In this document: piece after piece, positions 53,175 through 61,256 of the stretch
Layout: every line of letters begins with the position of its first letter
How positions within the stretch are numbered: the first letter of the stretch is position 1
NCBI GenBank assembly: GCA_051656645.1
Contig: JBOGCH010000009.1
Location: 20,320 to 84,319 of the forward strand
DNA from: JBOGCH01 sp051656645
GTDB taxonomy: Bacteria > Bacteroidota > Bacteroidia > Bacteroidales > Marinifilaceae
Direction of reading: 5' to 3'
DNA: 64,000 nucleotides
Made by a program: the position numbers and the translations under genes
Notes under the pieces: generated by a model
Told to the model about the DNA's origin: nothing
Seen by the model: the letters and a program-made list of their open reading frames with translations, nothing else
Database searches by the model: none

Positions 53175-53182
53175 CAAATATA
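53175..53182 (-). promoter_or_regulatory. -7 box before the glycosyltransferase-TPR gene
   Basis: TATATTTG followed by TTTCG on the minus strand, about 105 bp before the ATG. Perfect TAnnTTTG match. Confidence 0.45.
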
Positions 53183-53238
53183 TAGAATAAATATGTTAAA
53201 GGCTATAAAATAAGGGAATTATAAAAGTAATTAGAGTT

Positions 53239-53260
53239 TTGACATTTATAATAATGTCAA
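53239..53260. promoter_or_regulatory. Perfect palindrome, possible operator
   Basis: TTGACATT-TATAAT-AATGTCAA, 8-bp half sites. It lies about 55 bp upstream of the -7 box of the glycosyltransferase-TPR gene, a position typical of an activator site. No known consensus was matched. Confidence 0.45.
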
Positions 53261-53365
53261 ATAAGGAGAGTCATTTTCACTATATTATAGCAATAAACTG
53301 CTTTATGTCGCAGAATCAGTACAGAATATAGGCGTAATAAGAAAGTCTGAGAGTTAGTAGTATAA

Positions 53366-53407
53366 TACCACAATACTCTCTCCACAGGTGGAGAGAGTAT
53401 TGTGGTA
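53366..53407 (-). terminator. Terminator of the double-cubane reductase operon
   Basis: Perfect 20-bp stem TACCACAATACTCTCTCCAC and complement with only 2 unpaired bases at the tip. Lies 5 bp past the activator gene's stop. Confidence 0.8.
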
Positions 53408-53412
53408 GTTAT

Positions 53413-54156
53413 TTAATCCAAATACATTGCTGCTCCAATGGCACCAATAATCTGGGGATCATCGGGAGTGAGGAGCTCTTTACCAAGAGTATCGGAAAGG
53501 AGTTTAACCATTCCTCTATTTAGAGCTACACCACCAACAAAGATAAGACTACCATTAATGCCCACTTTGTTGAGTTGCGCACATGCGCGGTTAATAACGG
53601 ACTGCATAATGCCTTTGGCTAATAATGCTCTATCAACACCTTTAGCAAGTAGGGATACTACTTCCGATTCGGCGAAAACAGTACACATACTATTCACTTT
53701 CTCGGCTTTTCCCTCAGCAAATGCATTATCGCCAAATTCATTCAATGAGAAGTTTAATGCCATAGACATAATTTCCAAAAAACGTCCGGTACCTGCTGCA
53801 CATTTATCGTTCATCTCAAACTTACGAATTTTCCCTTTTGCATCAATCGAGATAGCCTTTGTATCCTGGCCGCCAATGTCGAGAATGGTGCGACACTCCG
53901 GAAATAAGTAGTTAACACCTGTGGCAAAGGCCGATATCTCACTAACAACCTCGCCGCCAAAGTGTGAACAAAATAAATGTCGTCCGTAACCCGTGGCGCG
54001 GATGGTGTCATAAGTGACACCATCTAACAGCCGCGTGCAATTTTCAATGATATTAAAGCCACTCTCGCACTTCGCACTATGAATCAGCATATCATTTTCA
54101 TCCAGTACAACTAGTTTTATAGTACGTGATCCAATATCAATCCCAGCTTTTATCAT
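53413..54156 (-). CDS. BadF/HgdC-type ATPase activator
   Basis: 247-residue ASKHA ATPase that, in the family, uses ATP and a bridging 4Fe-4S cluster to send low-potential electrons to its partner reductase. Motifs: phosphate 1 GIDIGSRTIKLVVLD (5-19), DIGGQDTKAI, and GGVALNRGM near the end. Cluster cysteines: NDKCAAGTGRF and SMCTVFAES. Located 9 bp after the 2-hydroxyacyl-CoA dehydratase-like gene, so the two should act together. The size matches HgdC and YjiL. Confidence 0.9.
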   Translation of the reverse strand: MIKAGIDIGSRTIKLVVLDENDMLIHSAKCESGFNIIENCTRLLDGVTYDTIRATGYGRHLFCSHFGGEVVSEISAFATGVNYLFPECRTILDIGGQDTKAISIDAKGKIRKFEMNDKCAAGTGRFLEIMSMALNFSLNEFGDNAFAEGKAEKVNSMCTVFAESEVVSLLAKGVDRALLAKGIMQSVINRACAQLNKVGINGSLIFVGGVALNRGMVKLLSDTLGKELLTPDDPQIIGAIGAAMYLD

Positions 54157-54165
54157 GTATTGTTG

Positions 54166-55440
54166 TTACTTTATACGTTCAATAAATGCTTCAATACGAG
54201 TTTTTAATTGACCCATATCTTCAGCGCTATAATCTGTATCAATGCTCAATACAGGGATATCTTCATTCTCAAGCTCGCGCTCAATACTTATTGCCTCATG
54301 AGTATAAGGTTGGCAAAATTGTAAAGAATAGTATATAACACCGTCAGCTTTATATTCCTGTACCATTTTTTTGATATGCTCAACGCGGCTACGGTTTGGT
54401 GTAAATACCGCACAATCTATAGTTAAATAGCGATTAACAATAGCATCCATAAAAGCGTCAAGAGTAGTCGCTGTAGCATCAGTAAGAGTTTGTGTTCCTC
54501 TTTCGCCCGTACATGTTTCTTCTCCAACAATAATGGCTCCCGATGTTTCAATAATAGCAGGTACTTTCCAGTTTGGTACAGCCATTGGACAACCCGATAT
54601 AATTACACGTGGAGTGCCTTTTGTCATCACCGAAACACCATTAGCAATGCGTTGCTCTAACTCATCGCACAATGTATTGATTTGTGCAGTGAAACGTTCC
54701 GGATCGTCAAAGAAATAAATTTGATTTGCTAATAATACATCAAGACCTGAGATAGGTGCCGGATCAAAAGCTCTTAATTTAGCCAAACGGTGCATTGCCG
54801 CACGCTTAGCGTTTACAATATCCGTGGCACGTTTCAAATTCTCAACAGTAATTTTATTTCCTGTAAGCTCTTCAAGTTTCTCTGCAAAACGAACATATTC
54901 CGCTTTTAAAAGTGCTTTACCGGCTTCAGTTTTCATTTGCGGTAAATCCATCAAATAGAAATTCTCATTGATTTGTGCAAACTGCTCGAAGGATTTCTTT
55001 TTACCATCGCAAGTATTCTCACCAACAATCATATCTGTTACCTCTGTAAACGGACATACTTTTGCTAATTTAAAACCAAAAGCGGCTTTGATTAACGCGC
55101 AAGTACTACGTGGAACAAATTGCTCTGCTTTGTCATTAGCCACTTCAGCACCTGAGCATAGTCCAATAAGTATAGCATTAGCTGCAATTACTAACTCCTC
55201 AGGAACAAATACACAGAATGCACCAATTACCTTACGTCCTTTCTCTTTCTCCTCCATAAGCTCCTTAACACGTAAACCGTGAATAGCACCCATTACGATA
55301 TCAAAATAGCGTACAGATTCCGGACGGTTTGGTTGTGTAAAGAATATATCTTTATAGGCCATTCCAAGCCCTTCTAATAGGGCATCATGTGCCTCCATGT
55401 CAAGCCCAAGGCTTGTCCATATTTGTCTGTAATCGTTCAT
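54166..55440 (-). CDS. Double-cubane/2-hydroxyacyl-CoA dehydratase D-type reductase
   Basis: 424-residue HgdB-like protein. Cysteines occur at the expected positions of the family: CSGAEVAN, RSTCALIK, VCPFTEV, ENTCDGKKKS, GCPMAVPN, EETCTGERG, and QFCQPYTHEA near the end. A single HgdB-like subunit paired with one activator, and without HgdA or CoA-transferase genes, fits the double-cubane-cluster proteins (YjiM/DCCP) rather than a classical dehydratase. Characterised DCCP reduces small molecules such as acetylene. The natural substrate is unknown. Promoter-like box 60 bp upstream. Confidence 0.85.
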   Translation of the reverse strand: MNDYRQIWTSLGLDMEAHDALLEGLGMAYKDIFFTQPNRPESVRYFDIVMGAIHGLRVKELMEEKEKGRKVIGAFCVFVPEELVIAANAILIGLCSGAEVANDKAEQFVPRSTCALIKAAFGFKLAKVCPFTEVTDMIVGENTCDGKKKSFEQFAQINENFYLMDLPQMKTEAGKALLKAEYVRFAEKLEELTGNKITVENLKRATDIVNAKRAAMHRLAKLRAFDPAPISGLDVLLANQIYFFDDPERFTAQINTLCDELEQRIANGVSVMTKGTPRVIISGCPMAVPNWKVPAIIETSGAIIVGEETCTGERGTQTLTDATATTLDAFMDAIVNRYLTIDCAVFTPNRSRVEHIKKMVQEYKADGVIYYSLQFCQPYTHEAISIERELENEDIPVLSIDTDYSAEDMGQLKTRIEAFIERIK

Positions 55441-55499
55441 AGTATACGAATATAACTGTTATAAAATAGATTAATGATAGCATCATCACGATGCGGTTG

Positions 55500-55507
55500 C
55501 AAATTTA
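55500..55507 (-). promoter_or_regulatory. -7 box before the double-cubane operon
   Basis: TAAATTTG followed by CAACC on the minus strand, 60 bp before the ATG. Perfect TAnnTTTG match. Confidence 0.45.
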
Positions 55508-55609
55508 TATCAATTATGGAGAAAAGAATTAAATTATTGTTTTAAATAATAATCTAATTTTAATTACAACGTATTATAATCGATTCGGTCATGTGAATGT
55601 GGCTTATAT

Positions 55610-58003
55610 CTATTCTTTTTCATCAAATCGCTTATTTTCATGATTAGCATCATCTCTGCTTTGCTCACGCTTTAAGTCTTTTCCTCCTTGAAAATTGAAT
55701 GATAATCCCAGGAATAGCCCTTGATTTTTATATTTCTGATGAAAATAGCGAGTATTGCTGTCGTAAAAGGATGTGATCTTATGCTGTTCTGAACTAAAGA
55801 CATCATTCGCAAAAGCAATTAGATAGAGAGGTTTATTTTTCAAACATTTAAATTGAACACCAATATTGATATGTGAGTTAGGCTCTCTGGCATTCTGAAA
55901 GTTTTTTGATAGGATTGAATATTCTCCGCTTCCATAAATCTTGGATCGGTACTTTGTTGTAAACCAATATTCAAAATAGAAAGAAGCCGATGCCTCGGCA
56001 ATCAAATTACGTCCTTCCGGCAATGTAAACCCATTGCGAATGTTACTATATCTTCCATATTTGCCCGATCCGGTAAAATTGAAAAATAGTTTACCCTTTA
56101 AAAGGCCGATAGGAAGAGAAAAATTCGCAATAGCTGTCCATGAATCGAAACAATTTAGGTAGGTACTTTCTGTTATCTGATTCCCTTTATCCAGCAATAC
56201 CTGATTATAAAAATCTTTGGTATATTCACCGCCTAGATTCAGGTTTAACTTGCGGAAAAGCGTATTTCCCCACAACATCGTATAATTTTTGTAAGGTTGC
56301 AAGAAAGGATTTCCACGACTGTAATATTTATCCGTGTGCCACTTTTCCGAAGATAATAGAAGATTATAATTAGGTCGCCCTACAGCCGACGAAACAGAGA
56401 GTGAGGTATTGTAATTACTATGTAAATTAAATGATACCGATGCAGTGGGAAGTACACTCCAATAATTATTTTCATCTGCCGTATCGGTCGATAAAAGTTT
56501 TAAATCATAGTTGGTAAACTCACCGCTAATACCGACACTCGCATATATCTTTTGCGAAACACGGAGACCTCCCGATAGATATCCTGAATATACGCGCTCA
56601 CGATAATCCAGATATTGATCCATCAATGTTTCCGAGGATGGAGTGTACTTAGATTTATCGTTTGTTTCGCCCATATTTGCTTTAACTCCAGCGTTTAATG
56701 CCCACTTGTCATAAGTGTCTTTCTTCTGGAAATCGGCCTTTACGATATGCTGTGCGCCCTTGGGTTTAGAGGTTAACTCATACATATATGTGGGCCTATC
56801 GGAATAGATAGATGTGTTTTTATTTTGTGTATCCTCGCCCGCGTCAATATAACCATAAGACAGCTTTAATTTATAGGGGAGAGAGTCGCTTGTTTCATAT
56901 TCTATATTTCCTGAAATATTCCATCTGGTACCACTAAATGTTGCGTTATAATGCGTTTTATCTTTAAACATATCATGTGCATTCGTTTCTAATGTCTTAT
57001 CCCATTTTCTTGTAAACGCATAGATATTTGTATTTATGCGGTGTCCGCGATACACATCCCAGGACATATTCATATTTGTAACAGTAGCCCACGGTCTTTC
57101 CGCTGTAATCTGGTTATTAATAATATAACTATTGCTTTCTCCATAGTAGGTACTATCGTATACTTCGGACTTATCCACATTTACTTCAGTTGTAAATGAA
57201 AAATTCAAATAGAAATTTTTCTTCATAATCATCGTAAAGAATGATCCTTGAGCCTCTCCCGGCCATCCTGCGTCTTTATAGTTACCATAGTTACCATCCA
57301 TGCTACCAACGTACCCGTCAATAAAGCTCTTCTTGGTTTTGATATTGATAATTGCATTCCCGGCATCACCATCATGCTCCGCTCTTTTGTTGGGAATTAA
57401 AACCAACTGGTCAAGAGCCTCAACAGGGATAGCTTTTAAGATATCAAATGATAGGTTTTGCTTCCTGCCATCAATTTGTAACTCAACCTGTTTTCCATTT
57501 AAAAGTATCTCCTTGCGTTGCTCATTAACAAAAACGCCAGGCAATTTTCGTAGTACATCTACTCCGCGAACAGTGCTCTTGTCAGAAAAACTCTCTACGT
57601 CAACAACAATGTCTCCATTTCTATATTGCAAGGGAACACGTTCCGCTTGGATTTTTACTTCGTCAAGGTAATATGGATGAGGACGCATGTGTACATTAAT
57701 GTTTGAATGATTTCTCCTCGCGAGGAATAATGAATCAGTTGCAAATGCAAGATGTCTGGTCTCTAGTAAAATAGAATCACCATTACTTTCAAAATAGAGA
57801 ACAAAACATCCAAGTGAGTCTGTCGTTGTATAATTAAGGATGGAGCTATTCGTTTGTGAGAAGGCAATAACAGAAGCATTACTAATTGCTTGATTGTCTT
57901 TACATGTTACTTTTCCTTGTATTTTACTTTCTTGACTAAAACAATATTGTAAATTATATATTATGCATAGAAAAAGTAATAGAATCTTAGTTGTGAATGG
58001 CAT
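55610..58003 (-). CDS. Outer-membrane beta-barrel family protein
   Basis: 797 residues. Signal peptide (about 1-23), a carboxypeptidase-regulatory-like domain (about 27-105, KVTCKDNQAISNASVIAFS), a plug-like segment (DVESFSDKSTVRGVDVLRKLPGVFVNE), then a long barrel. The plug is shorter than in transporters and the barrel matches the outer-membrane beta-barrel family (OMP_b-brl_3). No TonB box was identified. The last 25 residues are highly charged (DLKREQSRDDANHENKRFDE), not the usual aromatic terminus. The function is unknown. Monocistronic. Confidence 0.85.
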   Translation of the reverse strand: MPFTTKILLLFLCIIYNLQYCFSQESKIQGKVTCKDNQAISNASVIAFSQTNSSILNYTTTDSLGCFVLYFESNGDSILLETRHLAFATDSLFLARRNHSNINVHMRPHPYYLDEVKIQAERVPLQYRNGDIVVDVESFSDKSTVRGVDVLRKLPGVFVNEQRKEILLNGKQVELQIDGRKQNLSFDILKAIPVEALDQLVLIPNKRAEHDGDAGNAIINIKTKKSFIDGYVGSMDGNYGNYKDAGWPGEAQGSFFTMIMKKNFYLNFSFTTEVNVDKSEVYDSTYYGESNSYIINNQITAERPWATVTNMNMSWDVYRGHRINTNIYAFTRKWDKTLETNAHDMFKDKTHYNATFSGTRWNISGNIEYETSDSLPYKLKLSYGYIDAGEDTQNKNTSIYSDRPTYMYELTSKPKGAQHIVKADFQKKDTYDKWALNAGVKANMGETNDKSKYTPSSETLMDQYLDYRERVYSGYLSGGLRVSQKIYASVGISGEFTNYDLKLLSTDTADENNYWSVLPTASVSFNLHSNYNTSLSVSSAVGRPNYNLLLSSEKWHTDKYYSRGNPFLQPYKNYTMLWGNTLFRKLNLNLGGEYTKDFYNQVLLDKGNQITESTYLNCFDSWTAIANFSLPIGLLKGKLFFNFTGSGKYGRYSNIRNGFTLPEGRNLIAEASASFYFEYWFTTKYRSKIYGSGEYSILSKNFQNAREPNSHINIGVQFKCLKNKPLYLIAFANDVFSSEQHKITSFYDSNTRYFHQKYKNQGLFLGLSFNFQGGKDLKREQSRDDANHENKRFDEKE

Positions 58004-58470
58004 GGTTTAAAAGGTTATAGTAATGGAATTTCCTCATGTAAGAGATTATGCAAATATATGTGAAAAATAGCATAAAATACATGTTGTATTTAAGAATTAT
58101 AATAGATCAATTACATGATCCATGTTGTCCTTTAAAATTTGGCTACCAATACTGCAGTCTCATAATTGTAATAAAATGATAGGAGTGAAGTTATTTAAAG
58201 CTTTCAGAATCCTGCAGAATTGTGGGATAATACAATAAATCTCATCAAAAACAAATTGCAAGATTGAATAGTGTTCAATAATAAAACATCATAAGAATCA
58301 GGGTGTAAATAGATAAATATTTAAAATTATTGTATGATTGTAGTTTGTTTTGTATATAATTCACATAACTTTACATATTGATAGTACTGTACTCTAGAGG
58401 ATAAAGAATTCTTTCTCTAAAGTGTAGCGGTAAGAAATATAAAATTGAATCAAATAAAAAAGAATGAGTT
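58004..58470. other. 467-bp divergent region before lemA
   Basis: AT-rich. On the minus strand a -7-like box at 58051-58058 serves the beta-barrel gene. The palindrome AAAGAATTCTTT lies at 58403-58414 with partial outward pairing. No gene is supported and no clear promoter for lemA was found. Confidence 0.4.
58051..58058 (-). promoter_or_regulatory. -7 box before the beta-barrel gene
   Basis: TATATTTG followed by CATAATC on the minus strand, about 48 bp before the ATG at 58003. Perfect TAnnTTTG match. Confidence 0.5.
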
Positions 58471-59196
58471 ATGGCAAATGAACTAGACGAACTGAACGGA
58501 CCAGTAAATGAAAAAGGAAACGATGTAAATGTAATTCAGAAACAACTTCCTATAACGGTAGGTATTGAATCAACACTATTTGAAATAGGCATTTGGGTTG
58601 TAGGTTTCTTACTTTCATTCGTTCTCTTCCTTGCATATAATAATGTATTTGTTTGGCTGCTATCCATAGTGCTAGGCTGTATCTATATTTTCGCAAAGAT
58701 TAAGGCGAGAAACTATTTATTCCAGCTTCAACAGGACATTCAATCTAAGGCTTCCTCTATAGACAATTACTTAGAGCAGCGAGTAGTAATTCTACAAAAT
58801 GTGGTTGGTATTGTCAATAAAGCTATTGATTTAGATAAAGATGTAATGAAATCCGTTGCTGCATTCCGTGGCGGCATGTCGCCCGATGGAAATAATCGTA
58901 ATCAATTTGCCTCAAATTTAGAAGCAACGTTTAATACTCTCGTTCCGCATATCGAGGCTTATCCGGAGTTAAAAGCGCACGCATCAATCGCAGATGCCAT
59001 GCGTCAAAATTCCTATCTTCAAAAAGAAATTACTGCGGCGCGCGAACTATATAATGACACTGTTTTACGATGGAATACGGTTATTTATGAATGGCCAGTA
59101 AAGAAAATAGTTGCGGCAAGAGCAGGTTACACTACAAAAATACCATTCTCGGCAAGCAATACAATAAAAGAGCAGGCAAGGGGCGTATTTTTTTAA
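58471..59196 (+). CDS. LemA family membrane protein
   Basis: 241-residue protein. Two hydrophobic helices lie at about 33-54 and 55-75 (FEIGIWVVGFLLSFVLFLA, VFVWLLSIVLGCIYIFA). Then comes a LemA-like helical bundle with RVVILQNVVGIVNKAIDLDKDVM, the FNTLVPHIEAYPELKA phrase and YNDTVLRWNTVIYEWP. Typical LemA proteins have a single N-terminal anchor; this one has an extra segment before it. Function of LemA proteins is uncertain. The large partner gene follows after 21 bp. Confidence 0.88.
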   Translation: MANELDELNGPVNEKGNDVNVIQKQLPITVGIESTLFEIGIWVVGFLLSFVLFLAYNNVFVWLLSIVLGCIYIFAKIKARNYLFQLQQDIQSKASSIDNYLEQRVVILQNVVGIVNKAIDLDKDVMKSVAAFRGGMSPDGNNRNQFASNLEATFNTLVPHIEAYPELKAHASIADAMRQNSYLQKEITAARELYNDTVLRWNTVIYEWPVKKIVAARAGYTTKIPFSASNTIKEQARGVFF

Positions 59197-59217
59197 TTAA
59201 CACCTTATTGATTTATT

Positions 59218-61023
59218 ATGAATTTCGAAGATATAAATGAACCTGTATCTCTATACGAAAAGCAATATAAAGAGAAACATGCACAGAACACGCTAGAGCA
59301 TTTTGAGAATCTATTAAAAACGTCAAAAATTGACCTGCAGAGTAATAAGATACTAGTCTTTGAGATTGATAAATTGAAAGAAAAAGTCGCTAATCTTAAT
59401 AAGAAATTGTCAAGACATAAGCTATTAAGAATTATTACTATCATTACCTTCATTGGTATCCTCATTGGCGGCTATGTTCTTTTACAACCGATCCTCATGC
59501 GCTATGCAGAGAATAATATAATTCAATATCTCATCATAGCAACAGGGATGGGCGTGTTTGGTCTTTTAGTCTTCGCAATTATAAAAGTATTGAAGAGTTT
59601 ATCTGGGAAAATAAATAATTTTAAACAATACATAGAAGATAATGAAAAGATAATCAACCTAAAAACAAATGAAGCATGGGAGCAATTAAGACCATTAAAT
59701 GCTCTCTTTGAATGGGACACAATTAGCCAATTGGTAATGAAAACCATACCTGCTTTTACGTTAGATAAGTATTTCTCAAACGCTCGTTTAGAGCAATTAG
59801 TAAATCACTTTGGATTAGCGGGCGAATCCCATCAGGACAATTCTATGTTAAGTTGTCAAAGCGGATCTTTAAATGGTAATCCGTTCGTAATGTGCGAAAG
59901 CAAAACTTTTGAATGGGGAGTAAAGCAATATACGGGTTCATTAAGAATTTCATGGAGAGCGCAAGAGCCGTATACTGACTCGAATGGGAGAATGAGTAGC
60001 CGTACGGTTACAAAAACACAAACCATATATGCAACAATAGAGAGGCCTGTCCCCGTGTATGATATTGAAAAATTCTTGATTTACGGTAATGAGGCAGCGC
60101 CCGATTTATCTTTTAGCAGAGTACCTTCTAAATTATCCGGCAATAAAGGATCATTGTCTTCAAAACGATTAAAGGAAGCAATGAAAAGACATGCAAAGAA
60201 TGTCCGTAAGAACGACGCCTACACATCTGTTGCCAATAAAGAGTTCGATACCACATTTGCTGCTAAGGACCGGGACAACGAGGTGCAGTTCCGCCTACTT
60301 TTCACTGCACTTGGGCAAAAAGAGATGCTTAACCTACTTACAGATAAGAACGTCGGGTTTGGTGACGACTTTATGTTTAGGAAACAGAACATGATTAATG
60401 TTGTACAGCCATTGCATCTATTGGATATGGATTTATCATGCTCCCCATCACATTTTCATAGCTATGATTTCGACACCGTGAAAAAAGCATTTATCGAATA
60501 CAGCAATCAGTATTTTAAGCACTTCTATTTCGCTTTCTCTCCAATATTCGCCATTCCTTTGTACCAACAACATCGCTCGGATATCGATATTTATAAAGAT
60601 GTTTACAGTCAAGGAGTCTCTACATGGGATTGTGAAAGTATAGTAAATACATATGGCGAGGCCAAATTTATGCATCCTGAGAGTATAACGGATAATATTT
60701 TAAAAGTAGAAATGAATCCTACATCAACGGAAACCATTGTTGACGTTACTGCACACGGATTTAGAGGCGAAGAGAGGTTAGATTATATATCTAAGCTTGG
60801 TGGTGATGGACGCTATCATAATGTTCCCGTAGAATGGATAGAGTATATTCCAGTCAAAAAAGTTTCGCCACTAATTCTAAAAGAGGTTGGCAACTACAAC
60901 AGGCAAGAATACATCGATAATATCCACAACTCCAAAGAATGGAAAGAATTTTATACTGCGCGAAATATAAGTTTCGCGAATACAAGTTTTCATAAATCAA
61001 TCATCTCATTTATACCGGAATAA
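59218..61023 (+). CDS. Large membrane protein partnered with LemA
   Basis: 601 residues, not confidently recognised. Residues about 20-65 are a probable coiled coil, followed by two transmembrane helices at about 68-92 and 98-123. A soluble C-terminal region of about 450 residues contains SGSLNGNPFVMCES and TGSLRISWRA, weakly like DUF3137-type domains. No catalytic motif was found. It starts 21 bp after lemA and the pair probably forms one operon. Similar LemA-plus-large-membrane-protein pairs are known in other bacteria. Function unknown. Confidence 0.78.
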   Translation: MNFEDINEPVSLYEKQYKEKHAQNTLEHFENLLKTSKIDLQSNKILVFEIDKLKEKVANLNKKLSRHKLLRIITIITFIGILIGGYVLLQPILMRYAENNIIQYLIIATGMGVFGLLVFAIIKVLKSLSGKINNFKQYIEDNEKIINLKTNEAWEQLRPLNALFEWDTISQLVMKTIPAFTLDKYFSNARLEQLVNHFGLAGESHQDNSMLSCQSGSLNGNPFVMCESKTFEWGVKQYTGSLRISWRAQEPYTDSNGRMSSRTVTKTQTIYATIERPVPVYDIEKFLIYGNEAAPDLSFSRVPSKLSGNKGSLSSKRLKEAMKRHAKNVRKNDAYTSVANKEFDTTFAAKDRDNEVQFRLLFTALGQKEMLNLLTDKNVGFGDDFMFRKQNMINVVQPLHLLDMDLSCSPSHFHSYDFDTVKKAFIEYSNQYFKHFYFAFSPIFAIPLYQQHRSDIDIYKDVYSQGVSTWDCESIVNTYGEAKFMHPESITDNILKVEMNPTSTETIVDVTAHGFRGEERLDYISKLGGDGRYHNVPVEWIEYIPVKKVSPLILKEVGNYNRQEYIDNIHNSKEWKEFYTARNISFANTSFHKSIISFIPE

Positions 61024-61179
61024 AAGGTATAACGAGATGACTACGTCAATTAGTTACTACATTCTTAAATACGAATGCAATATTGGATATTGCTTTATAT
61101 TTTAGATAATTATAATAATTGCTATTTGTAATGTAGAGTATTATTGCTTCAGTAAGTTTCAATGTAGTGAGCGTATATA

Positions 61180-61226
61180 ATACAATTAAGCCCCGATGCA
61201 TAGATTGCGTCGGGGCTTAATTGTAT
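61180..61226. terminator. Bidirectional terminator
   Basis: Twenty-one-position stem with one mismatch (ATACAATTAAGCCCCGATGCA and near-complement), 5-nt loop. Lies between the LemA partner gene and the convergent hexosaminidase gene. Confidence 0.85.
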
Positions 61227-61256
61227 CTTTCCTTATTCAAGGAGAGTGGTGGGATA

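Larger units (their letters stand above)
53072..53412. other. 341-bp gap before the glycosyltransferase-TPR gene
   Basis: Contains the promoter-like box at 53175, a perfect palindrome TTGACATT-N6-AATGTCAA at 53239-53260 (8-6-8), and the terminator of the activator gene at 53366-53407. No coding frame is supported. Confidence 0.5.

Noticed and set aside
58403..58414. Palindrome AAAGAATTCTTT upstream of lemA as an operator.
   Set aside because: A 12-bp AT-rich palindrome is expected by chance at this size and composition, and nothing else supports it.
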